Shown piece by piece: positions 34,111-43,872 of a DNA stretch of 61,119 nt. Numbering within the stretch: position 1 is the stretch's first letter; the number at the start of each line of letters is the position of its first letter. Location of the stretch: NCBI GenBank assembly GCA_020073085.1, contig JAIQFV010000021.1:1-61119 (forward strand). The letters are read 5' to 3'. The notes under the pieces were generated by a model, which was not told the DNA's origin, did no database searches, and worked only from the letters and a program-made list of their open reading frames with translations. A program made the position numbers and the translations under genes. This DNA is from Terriglobia bacterium (GTDB lineage: Bacteria > Acidobacteriota > Terriglobia > JAIQFV01).

Positions 34111-36726
34111 CTACGGCATCTTGAACTTGGCATCGTCGATCGGAATATTGTGCCTCATTTCAAGCTCCCGGTATGTGGTGAAGGACCGGCCTGATTTGGA
34201 ATTCATTAGAAACGGCACCTTTACCCCATCGACCTCTCGATAGTCATCGAAGTAGTTGTCGACCTCGACCAGGGCGATCTTCGATTGCCGCGATCCGTCC
34301 TTACCAACGCTGATTTGCAGGGCTCTTGTTTTCCCGTCTCTGCGAAGAAGAAGTCGCGTGCGCGTATCGAAAAACAGCTTGGCCGCGTTGCCGCCAGTGT
34401 CGGTGCATTCGACGACGTAGGCCTCCCGGTCCCCCACCCGGTCCTTGCCCCTGAGCTTCATCTGGGGATAGAGTTCGTGCAAATGGACCGCGCTGTGCAG
34501 ACTCGAGGAATTGCCAAAGGCGGCCGATTGTGGACCCTCTAGAACATGCGCTGCCTCGCCCGGGTTCTGAGACCAAGTCACTGTTCCATCCGACCCCCAT
34601 GCCCACCGGCCTGCCCCTGTCCGAATGGTCAACCTTTTGTCCGGTTCCTTGGAATAGGTTTCGATCCATTCGCTGACTCCATCAGGACTGATCCTTACCC
34701 CTTTCGTCACTCGGGTCGCCAATTTCTCAATGGCTTCGCGCCCGCCAAGCGCTTGAATGTATCCATCGATGATCTGGGGCACCGTAGGATAAGGAGTGAC
34801 CGCCCCGGATGAAGCAGACTCGGCTTCTACCGCAAGATCTTTCCCCTGACCTGGCCTGTTCCCTCCGGGTGCTGGCCAGGGATCCCAGGGAGCGACTGTT
34901 GGATTTCCGCGGGGGATGACGGGCAATAGAATAGAAGAGGCATAAAGTTTGTTTCTGGCGACGGAGATCACCGGAGGACCATTAGACGGGATTCGGGCAA
35001 AGGTATCTTTATCGGCCCCTGCAAGGGCGACACGGATGCGGTGACCCTTTCTGATCAGGATCGACGTCGAGAGCAATCCAAACTTCAGTTCCGCCACTTG
35101 CCCCGGGACCAGCGGCATCCCGTCCTTCCGCATAAACGTGTGATAGGGCTTCAGCAATTTATACGGCGGTTGGTCGTCCGATATCTTTCGGTGAATGGCC
35201 CGTAATTCGCCTTCGGTCAGATAGGTGACTTTCCCGTTTTCATCGACGTCCTCGAGATAGACGAAGAAGGCGCCATCCGTGTGGGTCGAGGTTACATACA
35301 AGGTGACCATCGGAGCACCCGTGATCTCGATGTTATCGGACAGGGGCGCACTTGTGTACGAGAGCAAGCGGCGGTCCTCCTCGGCGCGGTCCGGATAAAT
35401 GACCGGACCGCCGCCCACTTCGGTATGCCAGCGGTTCTCGGCCCCCGTGGTCGCTTCATAATCGATCTTGTAGGTGTCGGCGCCTGAATCGGCCTGGGGA
35501 GGCGCCGGGGAAAGCGTGTGATCTTCGGCCAGATACCATTTCTGAGGGGCGCTCCCGGCAGGAGGCCAGACCTTCGTTGACTTCCACCGTTCCTCGCCCA
35601 TCGTATAATAGATGATCTCTCTCTCCGACCCGGCTCCGGCGTCGATCCCTTTCAGGTAGTGGTCGAAAAAACGCAAACACTCCGCCAACTGTGGAGAATT
35701 AGGGGTCAAAGGAGACAGGTACGGGTCGGCGTTCTGAGATCCGCCGTGATTCCAGGTGCCGATCATGACCCTTTGGGGATTGGTGAAGGTCGTGAAGCGG
35801 CGCAGGACTCCATCGGCCGTCGCGGCGTCCAGCCAGCTCCCCCATCCGTAAATGGCCGCCTTCGACTGCTCGATTTCCCTCTGATAGGTGTGAATGCTGA
35901 AGTCGTCTATGGAGAGGCCCGATTCGCGATCATCGCGATACGTGATCGCCTTGGCCGCTTGAAAGAGATCGACATTCCCGGAGTGCTCCTTCACGGCCGC
36001 CCTCAACATCTTTAGGTTACTGTCTCCGTCAACCGGCTTGACTCCCAGGTTATTGTCCAGCTGGTGATTGGCCTCGTTCCAGGTCTTCAGGATCCATTCC
36101 GCAAACACGCCGCCCGGATAGGCGATATCGCTGTAGTTGTCGAACTCCTCGAACCGGGGGATAACGGCCTTGACCGCAGCATGACCGGAGACTGCAACAA
36201 GTTGAGCTGTTCCTCCCTCGTAGGAAGTGCCCAAGGCCCCGACTTTGCCGTTGGACCAGGGTTGACTGACAATCCAGTCGATAATCTCGCGGTCATCCAG
36301 GATCTCTTCGCGCGAGAAGGGAATTCGCCAGGTGCCAAAGGAAGCGCCGGTCCCCCGGACATCGACCAGAACCATCGCATAGCCATGGCTGATGAAGAAT
36401 AACTTATCCGGGCCGGGGCCTTGTACACCCCGCGCGCGCCAATAGCGGGTGAGATTCAGCAACGCGGGAATTCTCTCACCCTCCGGCAGGCCCTTGGGCA
36501 AGGCGACATCAACGGCAATCTTCACTCCATCTCGCATCGTGATGTAAAGGGAGTGCGTGCTGGCAGTGTTGTAGAGCCTTTCAGAATTGATGCTCGACGA
36601 GGGAGTAGACTCGCTCGTAGGAGGGGTCGATGGACCAGCCTTTTCGGCATGTGGCAGAAACGCCGCTGGAGAGCTCCCCAGAAGGAGGAAAATACTCAGA
36701 GAAAATGCCAGCAACCTCGAGCGCAT
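34111..36726 (-). CDS. exported CocE/NonD-type S15 hydrolase fused to a LolA-like C-terminal domain
   Basis: An 871-residue protein. Signal peptide about 1-22 (LLAFSLSIFLLLGSSPAAF); AGGAGG 5 nt before the ATG at 36726. The S15 catalytic domain (about 45-400) has VLVDVRGTGAS, the nucleophile motif GTSYEGG (Ser about 175), GWGSWLDA (likely Asp) and GTWNHGG (likely His). A PepX C-terminal jelly-roll domain follows (about 400-600). Residues about 650-871 form an extra domain beginning PQIIDGYIQALGGREAIEKL and ending VDGVKVPFLMNSKSG, resembling lipoprotein-carrier-like beta domains common in acidobacterial secreted proteins. The enzyme probably cleaves ester or amide bonds (X-Pro peptides or cocaine-esterase-like substrates). 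It diverges from an AraC regulator gene. Confidence 0.9.
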   Translation of the reverse strand: MRSRLLAFSLSIFLLLGSSPAAFLPHAEKAGPSTPPTSESTPSSSINSERLYNTASTHSLYITMRDGVKIAVDVALPKGLPEGERIPALLNLTRYWRARGVQGPGPDKLFFISHGYAMVLVDVRGTGASFGTWRIPFSREEILDDREIIDWIVSQPWSNGKVGALGTSYEGGTAQLVAVSGHAAVKAVIPRFEEFDNYSDIAYPGGVFAEWILKTWNEANHQLDNNLGVKPVDGDSNLKMLRAAVKEHSGNVDLFQAAKAITYRDDRESGLSIDDFSIHTYQREIEQSKAAIYGWGSWLDAATADGVLRRFTTFTNPQRVMIGTWNHGGSQNADPYLSPLTPNSPQLAECLRFFDHYLKGIDAGAGSEREIIYYTMGEERWKSTKVWPPAGSAPQKWYLAEDHTLSPAPPQADSGADTYKIDYEATTGAENRWHTEVGGGPVIYPDRAEEDRRLLSYTSAPLSDNIEITGAPMVTLYVTSTHTDGAFFVYLEDVDENGKVTYLTEGELRAIHRKISDDQPPYKLLKPYHTFMRKDGMPLVPGQVAELKFGLLSTSILIRKGHRIRVALAGADKDTFARIPSNGPPVISVARNKLYASSILLPVIPRGNPTVAPWDPWPAPGGNRPGQGKDLAVEAESASSGAVTPYPTVPQIIDGYIQALGGREAIEKLATRVTKGVRISPDGVSEWIETYSKEPDKRLTIRTGAGRWAWGSDGTVTWSQNPGEAAHVLEGPQSAAFGNSSSLHSAVHLHELYPQMKLRGKDRVGDREAYVVECTDTGGNAAKLFFDTRTRLLLRRDGKTRALQISVGKDGSRQSKIALVEVDNYFDDYREVDGVKVPFLMNSKSGRSFTTYRELEMRHNIPIDDAKFKMP

Positions 36727-37050
36727 GCTGCCTCCTGGCCCCCTGACGCGCGGCCCCAAGGGGTTGGCGAAAGATCATCTCCCCAAAGAGAGCTGGGGCT
36801 GTCGACATGGAACCGTTCACTCTTGATTGAGAAACCGCATCGCGTACTCGCGGGAAAAAATAAACTCTACAACTGGAGTCGTTGAAAGGGAATGACGGTT
36901 GCCGCCAATTCATTGACCCCGGACGACACGCGGGCTGCTCGTTCACCGAATCCCTCCTCGCGGTCTCTCAAGCCCCTCCAGACTCAGCTTTACAGTGCGG
37001 CGATGGAACATTAATATGGCGTGTTCAATTTCAAGCCGTCGGGATTCGTT

Positions 37051-38064
37051 ATGCCTGAGTGTACCATCCAAGCAAGAGCCGTCCTCAAGATCCTTGATGC
37101 CGTTCGAAGGGCGGAGGTTCGCTCCGGCGAGCTTTTCGACACCGTGAAACTCGATACGAGCGCGTTGGACGACCCCGAGGCGCGGATACCCTACCATACG
37201 CTGGTCACCCTTTATGAACAGGGTTCACGCCTGACGGGCGACGATGCGTTTGGTCTTCATCTTGCCGAACGGATCACCCCTCAGATGTTCGATGTGGTGG
37301 GTTACGCAGCGATGAACAGTCCCACCCTGGGGGAAGCCCTGATGAGAGTCATCCGTTACGATCGGATTTGGACCGATGGCTCAAAATACCGCCTCGAGCG
37401 AGAGGGACCCATCGTTCGCATTCTTTATGAGTATACGAGTCCTGATCCCAAGAACTGTCGGCAAGAATGTGAAGCCAGTTTGGCCGGCCTCGTGTGCGTC
37501 GGCCGCTCGCTCACAGGGGTCCGATGGACGCCCCTCGAGGTCAATTTCAAACACCCTTGCCCCGGGGATACCAGCGAGCATGGGAGGATTTTCGGAGCGC
37601 CGGTCCGATTCCTAATGCCGGCGAACGAAATGGTCCTCGACCGGCAGTTGCTGGATCAACCCTTGGTCAAGGCCGACTTGGGCCTTTGCGCAGTCCTCGA
37701 CAGGCACGCCACCGAGATGTTAGACGGACTTCCACGGCAGGTCGATCTTATTGCACGCCTCCGCCGGACCTTGGCTCAGTCTCTGCGCGGGGGTAGCCCT
37801 GGCGTTGAAGCCCTGGCCCGGGAATTGGGAATGAGCACACGGACGCTCCAAAGAAGGCTGAGTGAGGAAGGAACTTCGTATCATCGCTTGCTTGAGGACT
37901 TGCGCCACGACCTTTCCAGGAAGTACCTTCTGGAACCGGGATTAGCGACCGGGGAAGTGGCTTACCTGCTCGGTTTCTCGGAGCCGAGTGCGTTTCATCG
38001 GGCCTTCCGACAGTGGACCGGGATGACACCAGGAGATTACCGCCAGCGAACTCGCCGGACGTGA
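37051..38064 (+). CDS. AraC-family transcriptional regulator
   Basis: A 337-residue regulator. The N-terminal ligand-binding domain of the OruR/ArgR-like type occupies about 25-200 (YHTLVTLYEQGSRLTGDDAFGLHLAERI, YAAMNSPTLGEALMRVIRYDRIW). The C-terminal double HTH occupies about 240-335, with ALARELGMSTRTLQRRLSEEG and EVAYLLGFSEPSAFHRAFRQWTG. A GTG start at 37021 is also possible, adding ten residues; no clear ribosome site separates the two. It diverges from the S15 hydrolase gene over 294-324 bp and is the obvious candidate regulator of that gene. Confidence 0.88.
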   Translation: MPECTIQARAVLKILDAVRRAEVRSGELFDTVKLDTSALDDPEARIPYHTLVTLYEQGSRLTGDDAFGLHLAERITPQMFDVVGYAAMNSPTLGEALMRVIRYDRIWTDGSKYRLEREGPIVRILYEYTSPDPKNCRQECEASLAGLVCVGRSLTGVRWTPLEVNFKHPCPGDTSEHGRIFGAPVRFLMPANEMVLDRQLLDQPLVKADLGLCAVLDRHATEMLDGLPRQVDLIARLRRTLAQSLRGGSPGVEALARELGMSTRTLQRRLSEEGTSYHRLLEDLRHDLSRKYLLEPGLATGEVAYLLGFSEPSAFHRAFRQWTGMTPGDYRQRTRRT

Positions 38065-38180
38065 TGGCGGGTGGGTCCATGGGAGTGGCACGACCTCAAG
38101 ACAGCAACAAGGAACCTAGGGTCAGCCTTCAAGGGGGTTGATGCCGAAATCCATACAGACCAGGAAGGCGTCCGAACTGG

Positions 38181-38660
38181 CGGGGTGCCGCAGGCATGCG
38201 TTTTGTGCATGCCTGCGTCTGCTGGAATCCTGAAGACCATCTGTACTCAGGGGCTGATGGCGGGGTGCCGCAGGCATGCGTTTTGTGCATACCTGCGTCT
38301 GCTGGAATCCTGAAGACCATCCGCACCCCGGGGTTGATGGCGGGGTGCCGCAGGCATGCGTTTTATGCATGCCTGCGTCTGCTGGAATCCTGAAGACCAT
38401 CCGGACCCAGGGGTTGATGGCGGGGTGCCGCAGGCATGCGTTTTGTACATGCCTGCGCCTGCTGGAATCCTGAAGACCATCCGCACCCCGGGGTTGATGG
38501 CGGGGTGCCGCAGGCATGCGTTTTATGCATGCCTGCGCCTGCTGGAATCCTGAAGACCATCCGTACCCAGGGGTTGATGGCGGGGTGCCGCAGGCATGCG
38601 TTTTGTACATGCCTGCGTCTGGTGGAATCCTGAAGACCATCCGTACCCAGGGGTTGATGG
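38181..38660. repeat. 80-bp-period palindromic array, six copies
   Basis: Six consecutive 80-bp units. Each contains GCAGGCATGC, a 7-nt loop and GCATGCCTGC (a 10-bp hairpin, with one-base variants), followed by CTGCTGGAATCCTGAAGACC and a short GGGGTTGATGG link. Units differ at only a few positions, often within the hairpin loop or the link. Whole units, not just the hairpin, are conserved, so there are no unique spacers. The region is followed directly by another GGGGAC-type element. Confidence 0.93.
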
Positions 38661-38727
38661 GGACTCACACCTGGCCTTAAAGAGATCTGAGAATTGCCTT
38701 GAACCAGGTCTCTGTCTCCTTCTCCCC
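38658..38727. repeat. degenerate GGGGACTCAC/GTCTCTGTCTCC element
   Basis: A 70-bp diverged copy of the GGGGACAGAC inverted-repeat family joined to the end of the 80-bp array, the same pairing of elements seen inside the 33665-34107 array. Confidence 0.65.
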
Positions 38728-39026
38728 ATAACGGTCCTCAAAGGGAACAACCAAGCGCTTGAGATTGACAAATATTCCCGTCTTTCTCGCCAACCCTGCC
38801 ATTCGTCAAGCATCTAAAAAAGGGTCTAAGGCAGGCTGGACGAGCATTGAACCTTTGAAATTCGGGCCAGTCACGAATTACTGAATTGTCCCTCGGAACT
38901 TTGAACTTGAAACTTTAAACTCTTCCTCCCTACCACCTATCACCCACCACTTAATAATCCACTCCCTGGCACCTGACCCCTGACACCTGGCACCTTCCTT
39001 GTCCCGGCCATTAAGCCCCATCTCGC
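38728..39026. other. intergenic stretch with low-complexity repeats
   Basis: It holds runs of short related units (GAACTTTGAACTTGAAACTTTAA near 38897, and CACCTGACCCCTGACACC near 38970). These resemble the drifting minisatellites at 969 and 4391. No gene was seen. Confidence 0.55.
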
Positions 39027-40577
39027 TCAGGCGTGAGCCAGGCGGAGGTGGCGGGCGGCAAGGGCCGTGGTGAGCGCTACCGCGGCGATGGCGAGGTAAA
39101 GCGCCGGGCGGGCAGAGGCATCCGTCACGCCGATGAAATCGAAGCCGGGGATAGCGTGCACGGGGCCGATGTACCACCAGACGGTGTAAATCGCTTCGAA
39201 TAGCCTGCTGTTCCCTGTCATCGTCCCGCAGGCCAATGCCAATGCCGGCACGAACAGCGAGCCGGCGATGATGGAACTGGCGGCTTTCAGGTTCGACCCT
39301 GACAGCATCCTCACCACGACACCCGAACTCAGCAGCAGCGGCACGAGGGCGCCGGCCAGCCAGGCGGCCGAGAGCTGGCCCCTAACGGCATGCGCCGAGG
39401 AGAAAATCAGCGCCGTGGTAGAAAAGAGTTCCTCGCGCGCGCCGAGCGGCGACCACAGCAGCACCGGCCACAGCCACGCCGCGACAAGCACGCCGAAACG
39501 GGCGGCCGCTAGCGGAGCGGCGAATCCGGCGACGACAAATCCCAGAGTGATGACGTACCACCACCAGCGCCTCCGGAGCAGCAGCCGCAATTCGGACGCG
39601 AGCAATTGCATGATCCGCGAATCGCGCCGCGCGCCGGAGAGAGGCGATAGGTGGGCGTCCGCAGGGGCGACGGCCGCAGAGACATCCTCGGCTGCGGCGT
39701 CGCTATCGCGGCGGTCACGTATCCTGAGGCGCTCACGAGCGGGGTCGAAGCGGTGGAACATGACCGCCGCTAACAGCGCGATGCCAACGGCCACCAAAAC
39801 CCACAGCAGGCGTTCGGCCACGAGCGCCATGCCCCAGTGGAGACCGGTCCATACGAAGGTCTTCGACGGCATGGCCTGCCCGATGTTGATCTGCAGGGCA
39901 AAGGATTGCTTGAAAGCGGGATTGATGGCGCGGACTGCCGCCGTCATTTCATGAAAGAAGACGCCTATCCCGGTGGGGTCGATGCGGCCAAACTGTATGA
40001 CTGCGATCGACGTCGACCAGACAAACGGGTAAATCACGTTCCCCGCACCCGTGCGCAAAACGGGGGTCGTCTCGAACAACACGGCCACGGCGGCAGTCAG
40101 CGCCGTAGCGGGCAGGGCGATGAACAGGAAGGGCGAAAGCAGCGGCCAGAGCTCAATGTGCCGCGACTCGCCGCGCATCGCCTGAAAGACGAGCGCCGCC
40201 AGGGCCATCACAGCGACCATGGCGGCGAGCACGGCAAAGTTGCTGATGGATTTTGCCAGCGTGTACGCGGTTTTCGTCATCGGGGTGGCTGCCAGGATCC
40301 GTCCCACCCGCGTCTGCTCATCGCGTGCCACCGAGTTGCGCACGATGTAGAAACCGACCAGCGACAACACCGTGCAGCTCACTAAGGCCATCAATGACCC
40401 GATCCAGGCGGAGTTCAGGATGCCGCGATACTCGCCGAGACTCAGGAGAAGTTTGCCGGTGGCAGTGGCCAGACCGACGTAAACGGTGAAGGCGAGCGTC
40501 ACCAGGAAGCTATAGCGGCGCACGCGCTCCCGAAAGTCGGCGCGCGCCATGTGGTAAATCGCGTGTGTGGCGCTCAT
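39027..40577 (-). CDS. ABC-2-type transporter permease
   Basis: A 516-residue inner-membrane protein with about twelve hydrophobic helices in two halves separated by a charged cytoplasmic stretch (about 300-345, RIRDRRDSDAAAED). Its start MSATHAIYHMARADFRERVRR and long first half match ABC-2 permeases that pair with a GldA-like ATPase. The ATG overlaps the ATPase stop by 4 bp (ATGA); the frame further upstream is a shadow of the ATPase. The pair probably exports or flips a substrate that the sequence does not reveal. Confidence 0.9.
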   Translation of the reverse strand: MSATHAIYHMARADFRERVRRYSFLVTLAFTVYVGLATATGKLLLSLGEYRGILNSAWIGSLMALVSCTVLSLVGFYIVRNSVARDEQTRVGRILAATPMTKTAYTLAKSISNFAVLAAMVAVMALAALVFQAMRGESRHIELWPLLSPFLFIALPATALTAAVAVLFETTPVLRTGAGNVIYPFVWSTSIAVIQFGRIDPTGIGVFFHEMTAAVRAINPAFKQSFALQINIGQAMPSKTFVWTGLHWGMALVAERLLWVLVAVGIALLAAVMFHRFDPARERLRIRDRRDSDAAAEDVSAAVAPADAHLSPLSGARRDSRIMQLLASELRLLLRRRWWWYVITLGFVVAGFAAPLAAARFGVLVAAWLWPVLLWSPLGAREELFSTTALIFSSAHAVRGQLSAAWLAGALVPLLLSSGVVVRMLSGSNLKAASSIIAGSLFVPALALACGTMTGNSRLFEAIYTVWWYIGPVHAIPGFDFIGVTDASARPALYLAIAAVALTTALAARHLRLAHA

Positions 40578-41455
40578 GCGTGCGTCTCCTGGGACCGGGT
40601 GGACATGGCCAGCAGGTAGGCGTCTTCCAGGGTGGGCGCAGCGGCGGTGGCGCGCTCGGGCGGATGCGGGGCCACGATGCGCACCCTTACTCCGTCGCTG
40701 CGGCGCGTGGTTCCCCCCACAATGTACCTCTGCTTGAGCGCAGGCAGGTCCGCGCTCGCCACGACACATTCCCAGACTTTGCCTTCCACAGTGGCGAGCA
40801 ACTGCTCAGGCGAGAGATGGGACAGCAGGCGGCCCTGCAAGATGAGTGCAATGTGCGTCGCCGAAGCTTCAACGTCGGAGACGATATGAGTCGAAAGCAG
40901 CACGATGCGCTCGCCCGAGAGTTCGGCCAGCAGGCCGCGGAAGCGCACGCGCTCTTCAGGATCGAGGCCCGCGGTAGGTTCGTCGACGATGAGCAGTTGC
41001 GGATCGTTGAGCAACGCCTGAGCGATGCCGACGCGCTGCTTCATGCCGCCGGAAAAGCCTCCCAGCATCCGTTTGCGAACCTGGTGCAGGTTCAAAAGCG
41101 AAAGCAGTTCGTCGATGCGACGGCGAGCGGCCCGGGTGTCGAGGCCTTTGACAGCGGCCAGGTACTCCAGAAATTCGACCGCGTTCAGGTTGGGATAAAC
41201 GCCGAAATCCTGCGGCAGGTAGCCGAGCACGCGGCGAAGGGCGTCGGGATCGCGCGCGAGATCGATGCCGTTCCAGTTGACCACGCCTTCGGTGGGACGG
41301 CTGATGGTGGCGAGAATGTTCATCAGCGTGGTCTTACCGGCGCCGTTGGGCCCGAGCAGCGCGTGGACGCCGGGACCGAGATCGAGGGTGAAATCACGCA
41401 AGGCCCATATGCTGCGGCCGTACCGTTTACTGACGCGATCGATGGCGAGGCGCAA
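40574..41455 (-). CDS. ABC transporter ATP-binding protein
   Basis: A 293-residue ATPase. Seen: Walker A LLGPNGAGKTTLM (about 29-42), Q-loop GYLPQDFGVYP, signature LGGFSGGMKQRVG, Walker B LLIVDEPTAGLDPEE, and H-loop LLSTHIVSD. A TTG start at 41455 with AGGAG 6 nt upstream places the family's usual first residues (LRLAIDRVSKRYG) at the N-terminus; an ATG at 41503 in the same frame has only a weak site. The C-terminal 70 residues match the regulatory end of ABC-2 ATPases. Translation is coupled to the permease gene. Confidence 0.92.
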   Translation of the reverse strand: MRLAIDRVSKRYGRSIWALRDFTLDLGPGVHALLGPNGAGKTTLMNILATISRPTEGVVNWNGIDLARDPDALRRVLGYLPQDFGVYPNLNAVEFLEYLAAVKGLDTRAARRRIDELLSLLNLHQVRKRMLGGFSGGMKQRVGIAQALLNDPQLLIVDEPTAGLDPEERVRFRGLLAELSGERIVLLSTHIVSDVEASATHIALILQGRLLSHLSPEQLLATVEGKVWECVVASADLPALKQRYIVGGTTRRSDGVRVRIVAPHPPERATAAAPTLEDAYLLAMSTRSQETHA

Positions 41456-41751
41456 GGGATTCTCCTGTGGCACGGCAGTATACAGCGAGCCGCGGTCAGC
41501 CATCAATTCAGACGTCCACCTTATTGTTCTAAAGAGAAGAGCAACCGGGGTGGCCCACTCAAAACCGGCAAGAGCGACACAGCATGCCGTGTCCCCAAAA
41601 TGGAGACGGGGGGGATGCGGCCCCGACATGCCTTGGGCCCCGCGTCCTTGGCGCGGTTATGCTTGGTTCTTCGGAGATTCCTGACTCTAAAATTCGACCC
41701 CAATCTTCCGGCCTCGGCCCCGATCCTCTGGCCCGGGGGATTCAATTGTAA

Positions 41752-42621
41752 TACAATGCACTGCGCTCTGCCGGGGATACGGATAGTTCCAGGATCCGCC
41801 GGAGTGGTCGGCGGGCTTGGGTCTGGTCCGACTGGCAGCGGGGATCGATTTTCCCCAACCTCACCACCCTTCCCAAAAACTTCACCTACGAAGCCGAGAT
41901 CAAGGCGGACGCGACGAACCGCGCCATTACTATCCTGATCCTGGTCTCGAAGGGCAAACAGGTTCTGCAATTGGGTACGACGGCCTCGCCGAATCGGGTG
42001 TACTTGGTGGCCTCGCTGAGAGATCCGTATCAGGAGTTAGGGCGCAAACAAGCGACCGTGAGTTGGGACCAACCGGTCAAGCTGGCCCTCTGGGTGCAGA
42101 ATGGGCGGATCCGGGTCTTCACCAACGGCGAGAAGCAGCTCGACTTCAATCAGGTGAATCTGCCGCCGATCGACAGCGTCGAGCTCGCCCACGATTTCTA
42201 CGGCAGCAACCAGGCGATCAGCTACCGCATGGTTCGGTTCGCTGAGTCCACGCCCGATTTCAGTCAGGTCATCGCCTCCTCGGGCCGATATGTCACTCAC
42301 GGGATTCTGTTCGACACCGACAGCGACCACCTCAAGCCGGAGTCGGCCCCGGTCATTCAAAGTATTGCGCGCGGTCTCGAGACCAATCCGAACTTGAAGC
42401 TGCTGATCGAAGGACATACCGACTCGGTCGGTAATGCGGCCCAGAACCTGGAATTGTCCAAGCGGCGCGCCGAAGCCGTCAAGACCGTGCTCGTCTCGCA
42501 ATTCCAAGTGGACTCGGAGCGCCTGACGACCACCGGCTTGGGATCGACAAAGCCGATCGACTCCAACGATACCCCCCAGGGACGTGCGCAAAATCGACGG
42601 GTGGAATTCGTCAAACAGTAG
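41752..42621 (+). pseudogene. 5'-truncated OmpA-family protein
   Basis: The C-terminal half is an intact OmpA peptidoglycan-binding domain: GILFDTDSDHLKPES, LLIEGHTDSVGNAAQNLELSKRRAEAV and GRAQNRRVEFVKQ. Upstream, FPNLTTLPKNFTYEAEIKADAT matches the middle of a longer acidobacterial OmpA-type protein. Before that the frame degrades (SSRIRRSGRRAWVWSDWQ) and closes at a TAA at 41749, with no signal peptide. A TTG at 41971 could still start a 216-residue remnant, but without export signal it would not reach peptidoglycan. Confidence 0.65.
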
Positions 42622-42681
42622 GCCGGAGAGGTACGGGACGTCCACAAATTCCCCCTGCGGGGATTCGAGTCCGGGTGTGAC

Positions 42682-42893
42682 GGGGTGCCGCAGGCATGTG
42701 TTCTGTGCATGCCTGCGTCGCCCAGTGCCCAGCTAACCGCCCGTGGAAGGTGACCCGATGCGACCCTGCAGACTGCCTCGCCGGCAGGAGTAGCGGTGTC
42801 ATGAGCCCATCCTCGCAGGCATGTCCGACGCGGCGGACATGCCTGCGGCACCCGCTGTTTTTCTGGATTGGAAACTGAATGGTCTGACCCAAA
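42682..42893. repeat. composite repeat about 210 bp (GCAGGCATG palindromes to GGTCTGACC)
   Basis: The element starts with a GCAGGCATG...GCATGCCTGC palindrome (about 42690-42718). It continues through TGCCTCGCC...GGAGTAGCGGTGTCATG, then holds a second perfect 13-bp inverted repeat, GCAGGCATGTCCG / CGGACATGCCTGC (about 42814-42845), and ends with ATGGTCTGACCC. A second copy with the same order of parts lies at 53408-53612. The rest of the gap to 43209 holds nothing recognised. Confidence 0.75.
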
Positions 42894-43209
42894 AAATCCT
42901 CGTGATCGCCTGACCCCGACATTCTCGACAATTTGCAAATCTTTACAATCTTCTTCGGCCAAAGGTAGGACAATCATTCCTTTCAGAAATTAGGCGTCTT
43001 TTTCGAAATCCGGAACGGGTCAGGATGCTCCGTGTAAACCTCAATCGCATTCTACTCCCCCTCCATGTGGATCTCTGAGGAGCTTTGTCTACCCACCCGG
43101 ACAACGGCGGTGCCTCGCGCTCCGATTGAAATTCAGAACTGTGCCGAATTTGAGGCAGGATTTAATAGGATCGATCGAATACACAATTCAGGTTGAACCG
43201 GAGGAGATT

Positions 43210-43740
43210 GTGAAAATTTCCTGGCGATGGGTAGTTCTATTTCTGGGCGTGGTGATTCTTTGCCTGGCGATGGCAGGGGTACTGCGTTTTGCCCAGACGA
43301 GGAAACGAGGTTCTGCCGAGGTGACGATTAACGGGAAAACCGTTTCCATCAATTATGGACACCCGCGCCTCAAAGGCCGGAATGTGTTCGCATTGGCAGA
43401 GACCGGAGACGTGTGGCGGCTGGGAATGAATCAAGCCACCGAAATCACTTCGTCCGGCGACCTCGTGGTCGGCGGGAAAGAGTTGAAGGCCGGAAAATAT
43501 TCTTTGTGGGCCAGGAAGACCGACGCGGACAGTTGGGTCCTGGCGTTTCATCCCAAGACTGGGATCTGGGGCGAGCCGGCGATGACCCATGGTTTCGTTG
43601 CCGAGACACCCTTGAAAACGGAACCCGCCTCCGACTCCGCTGAACTGCTGCTGATCTCGCTGGCAGAGGTGAATGGCCAACCCCAGATTACGATTCATTG
43701 GGGGAAGGCATCTTTGGTCGGAAGTTTCGGAGTGAAATAG
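43210..43740 (+). CDS. DUF2911-family membrane-anchored protein
   Basis: A 176-residue protein. An N-terminal helix (about 5-25, VVLFLGVVILCLAMAGVL) is followed by a beta domain with the DUF2911 pattern: AEVTINGKTVSINYGHPRLKGR, DVWRLGMNQATEITSSGDL and LKAGKYSLWA. DUF2911 proteins are exported and their function is unknown. GGAGG 5 nt before the GTG at 43210 supports that start over the longer open frame. Repeat elements lie on both sides of the gene. Confidence 0.8.
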   Translation: MKISWRWVVLFLGVVILCLAMAGVLRFAQTRKRGSAEVTINGKTVSINYGHPRLKGRNVFALAETGDVWRLGMNQATEITSSGDLVVGGKELKAGKYSLWARKTDADSWVLAFHPKTGIWGEPAMTHGFVAETPLKTEPASDSAELLLISLAEVNGQPQITIHWGKASLVGSFGVK

Positions 43741-43756
43741 TTCCGTCGGGGGCCGG

Positions 43757-43798
43757 TCTTCGCAGGCATGCACAGAACGCATGCTTGCGGCATCCGCC
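43757..43798. repeat. single GCAGGCATG palindrome
   Basis: A solitary copy (GCAGGCATGC...GCATGCTTGCGGCA) in reverse orientation relative to the 38181 array lies 16 bp after the DUF2911 stop codon. Confidence 0.75.
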
Positions 43799-43872
43799 GA
43801 CGAGGCTTATGAGTTGGGGATGGAGAACGGCCGGGTGAAGGCCGCGAAGCAGCGCGACCCTTCCGAATTTCC

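Noticed and set aside
38122-38640. A 172-residue repetitive open frame on the minus strand, with similar frames on the plus strand
   Set aside because: Entirely within the 80-bp palindromic array; the peptide repeats reflect DNA repeats and several frames are open at once.
38181-38660. Possible CRISPR array
   Set aside because: The whole 80-bp unit is conserved, so there are no unique spacers; no cas gene is present; the hairpin also occurs as single copies elsewhere.
40565-41938. A 457-residue open frame on the plus strand
   Set aside because: Antisense shadow of the ABC ATPase gene extended into non-coding DNA.
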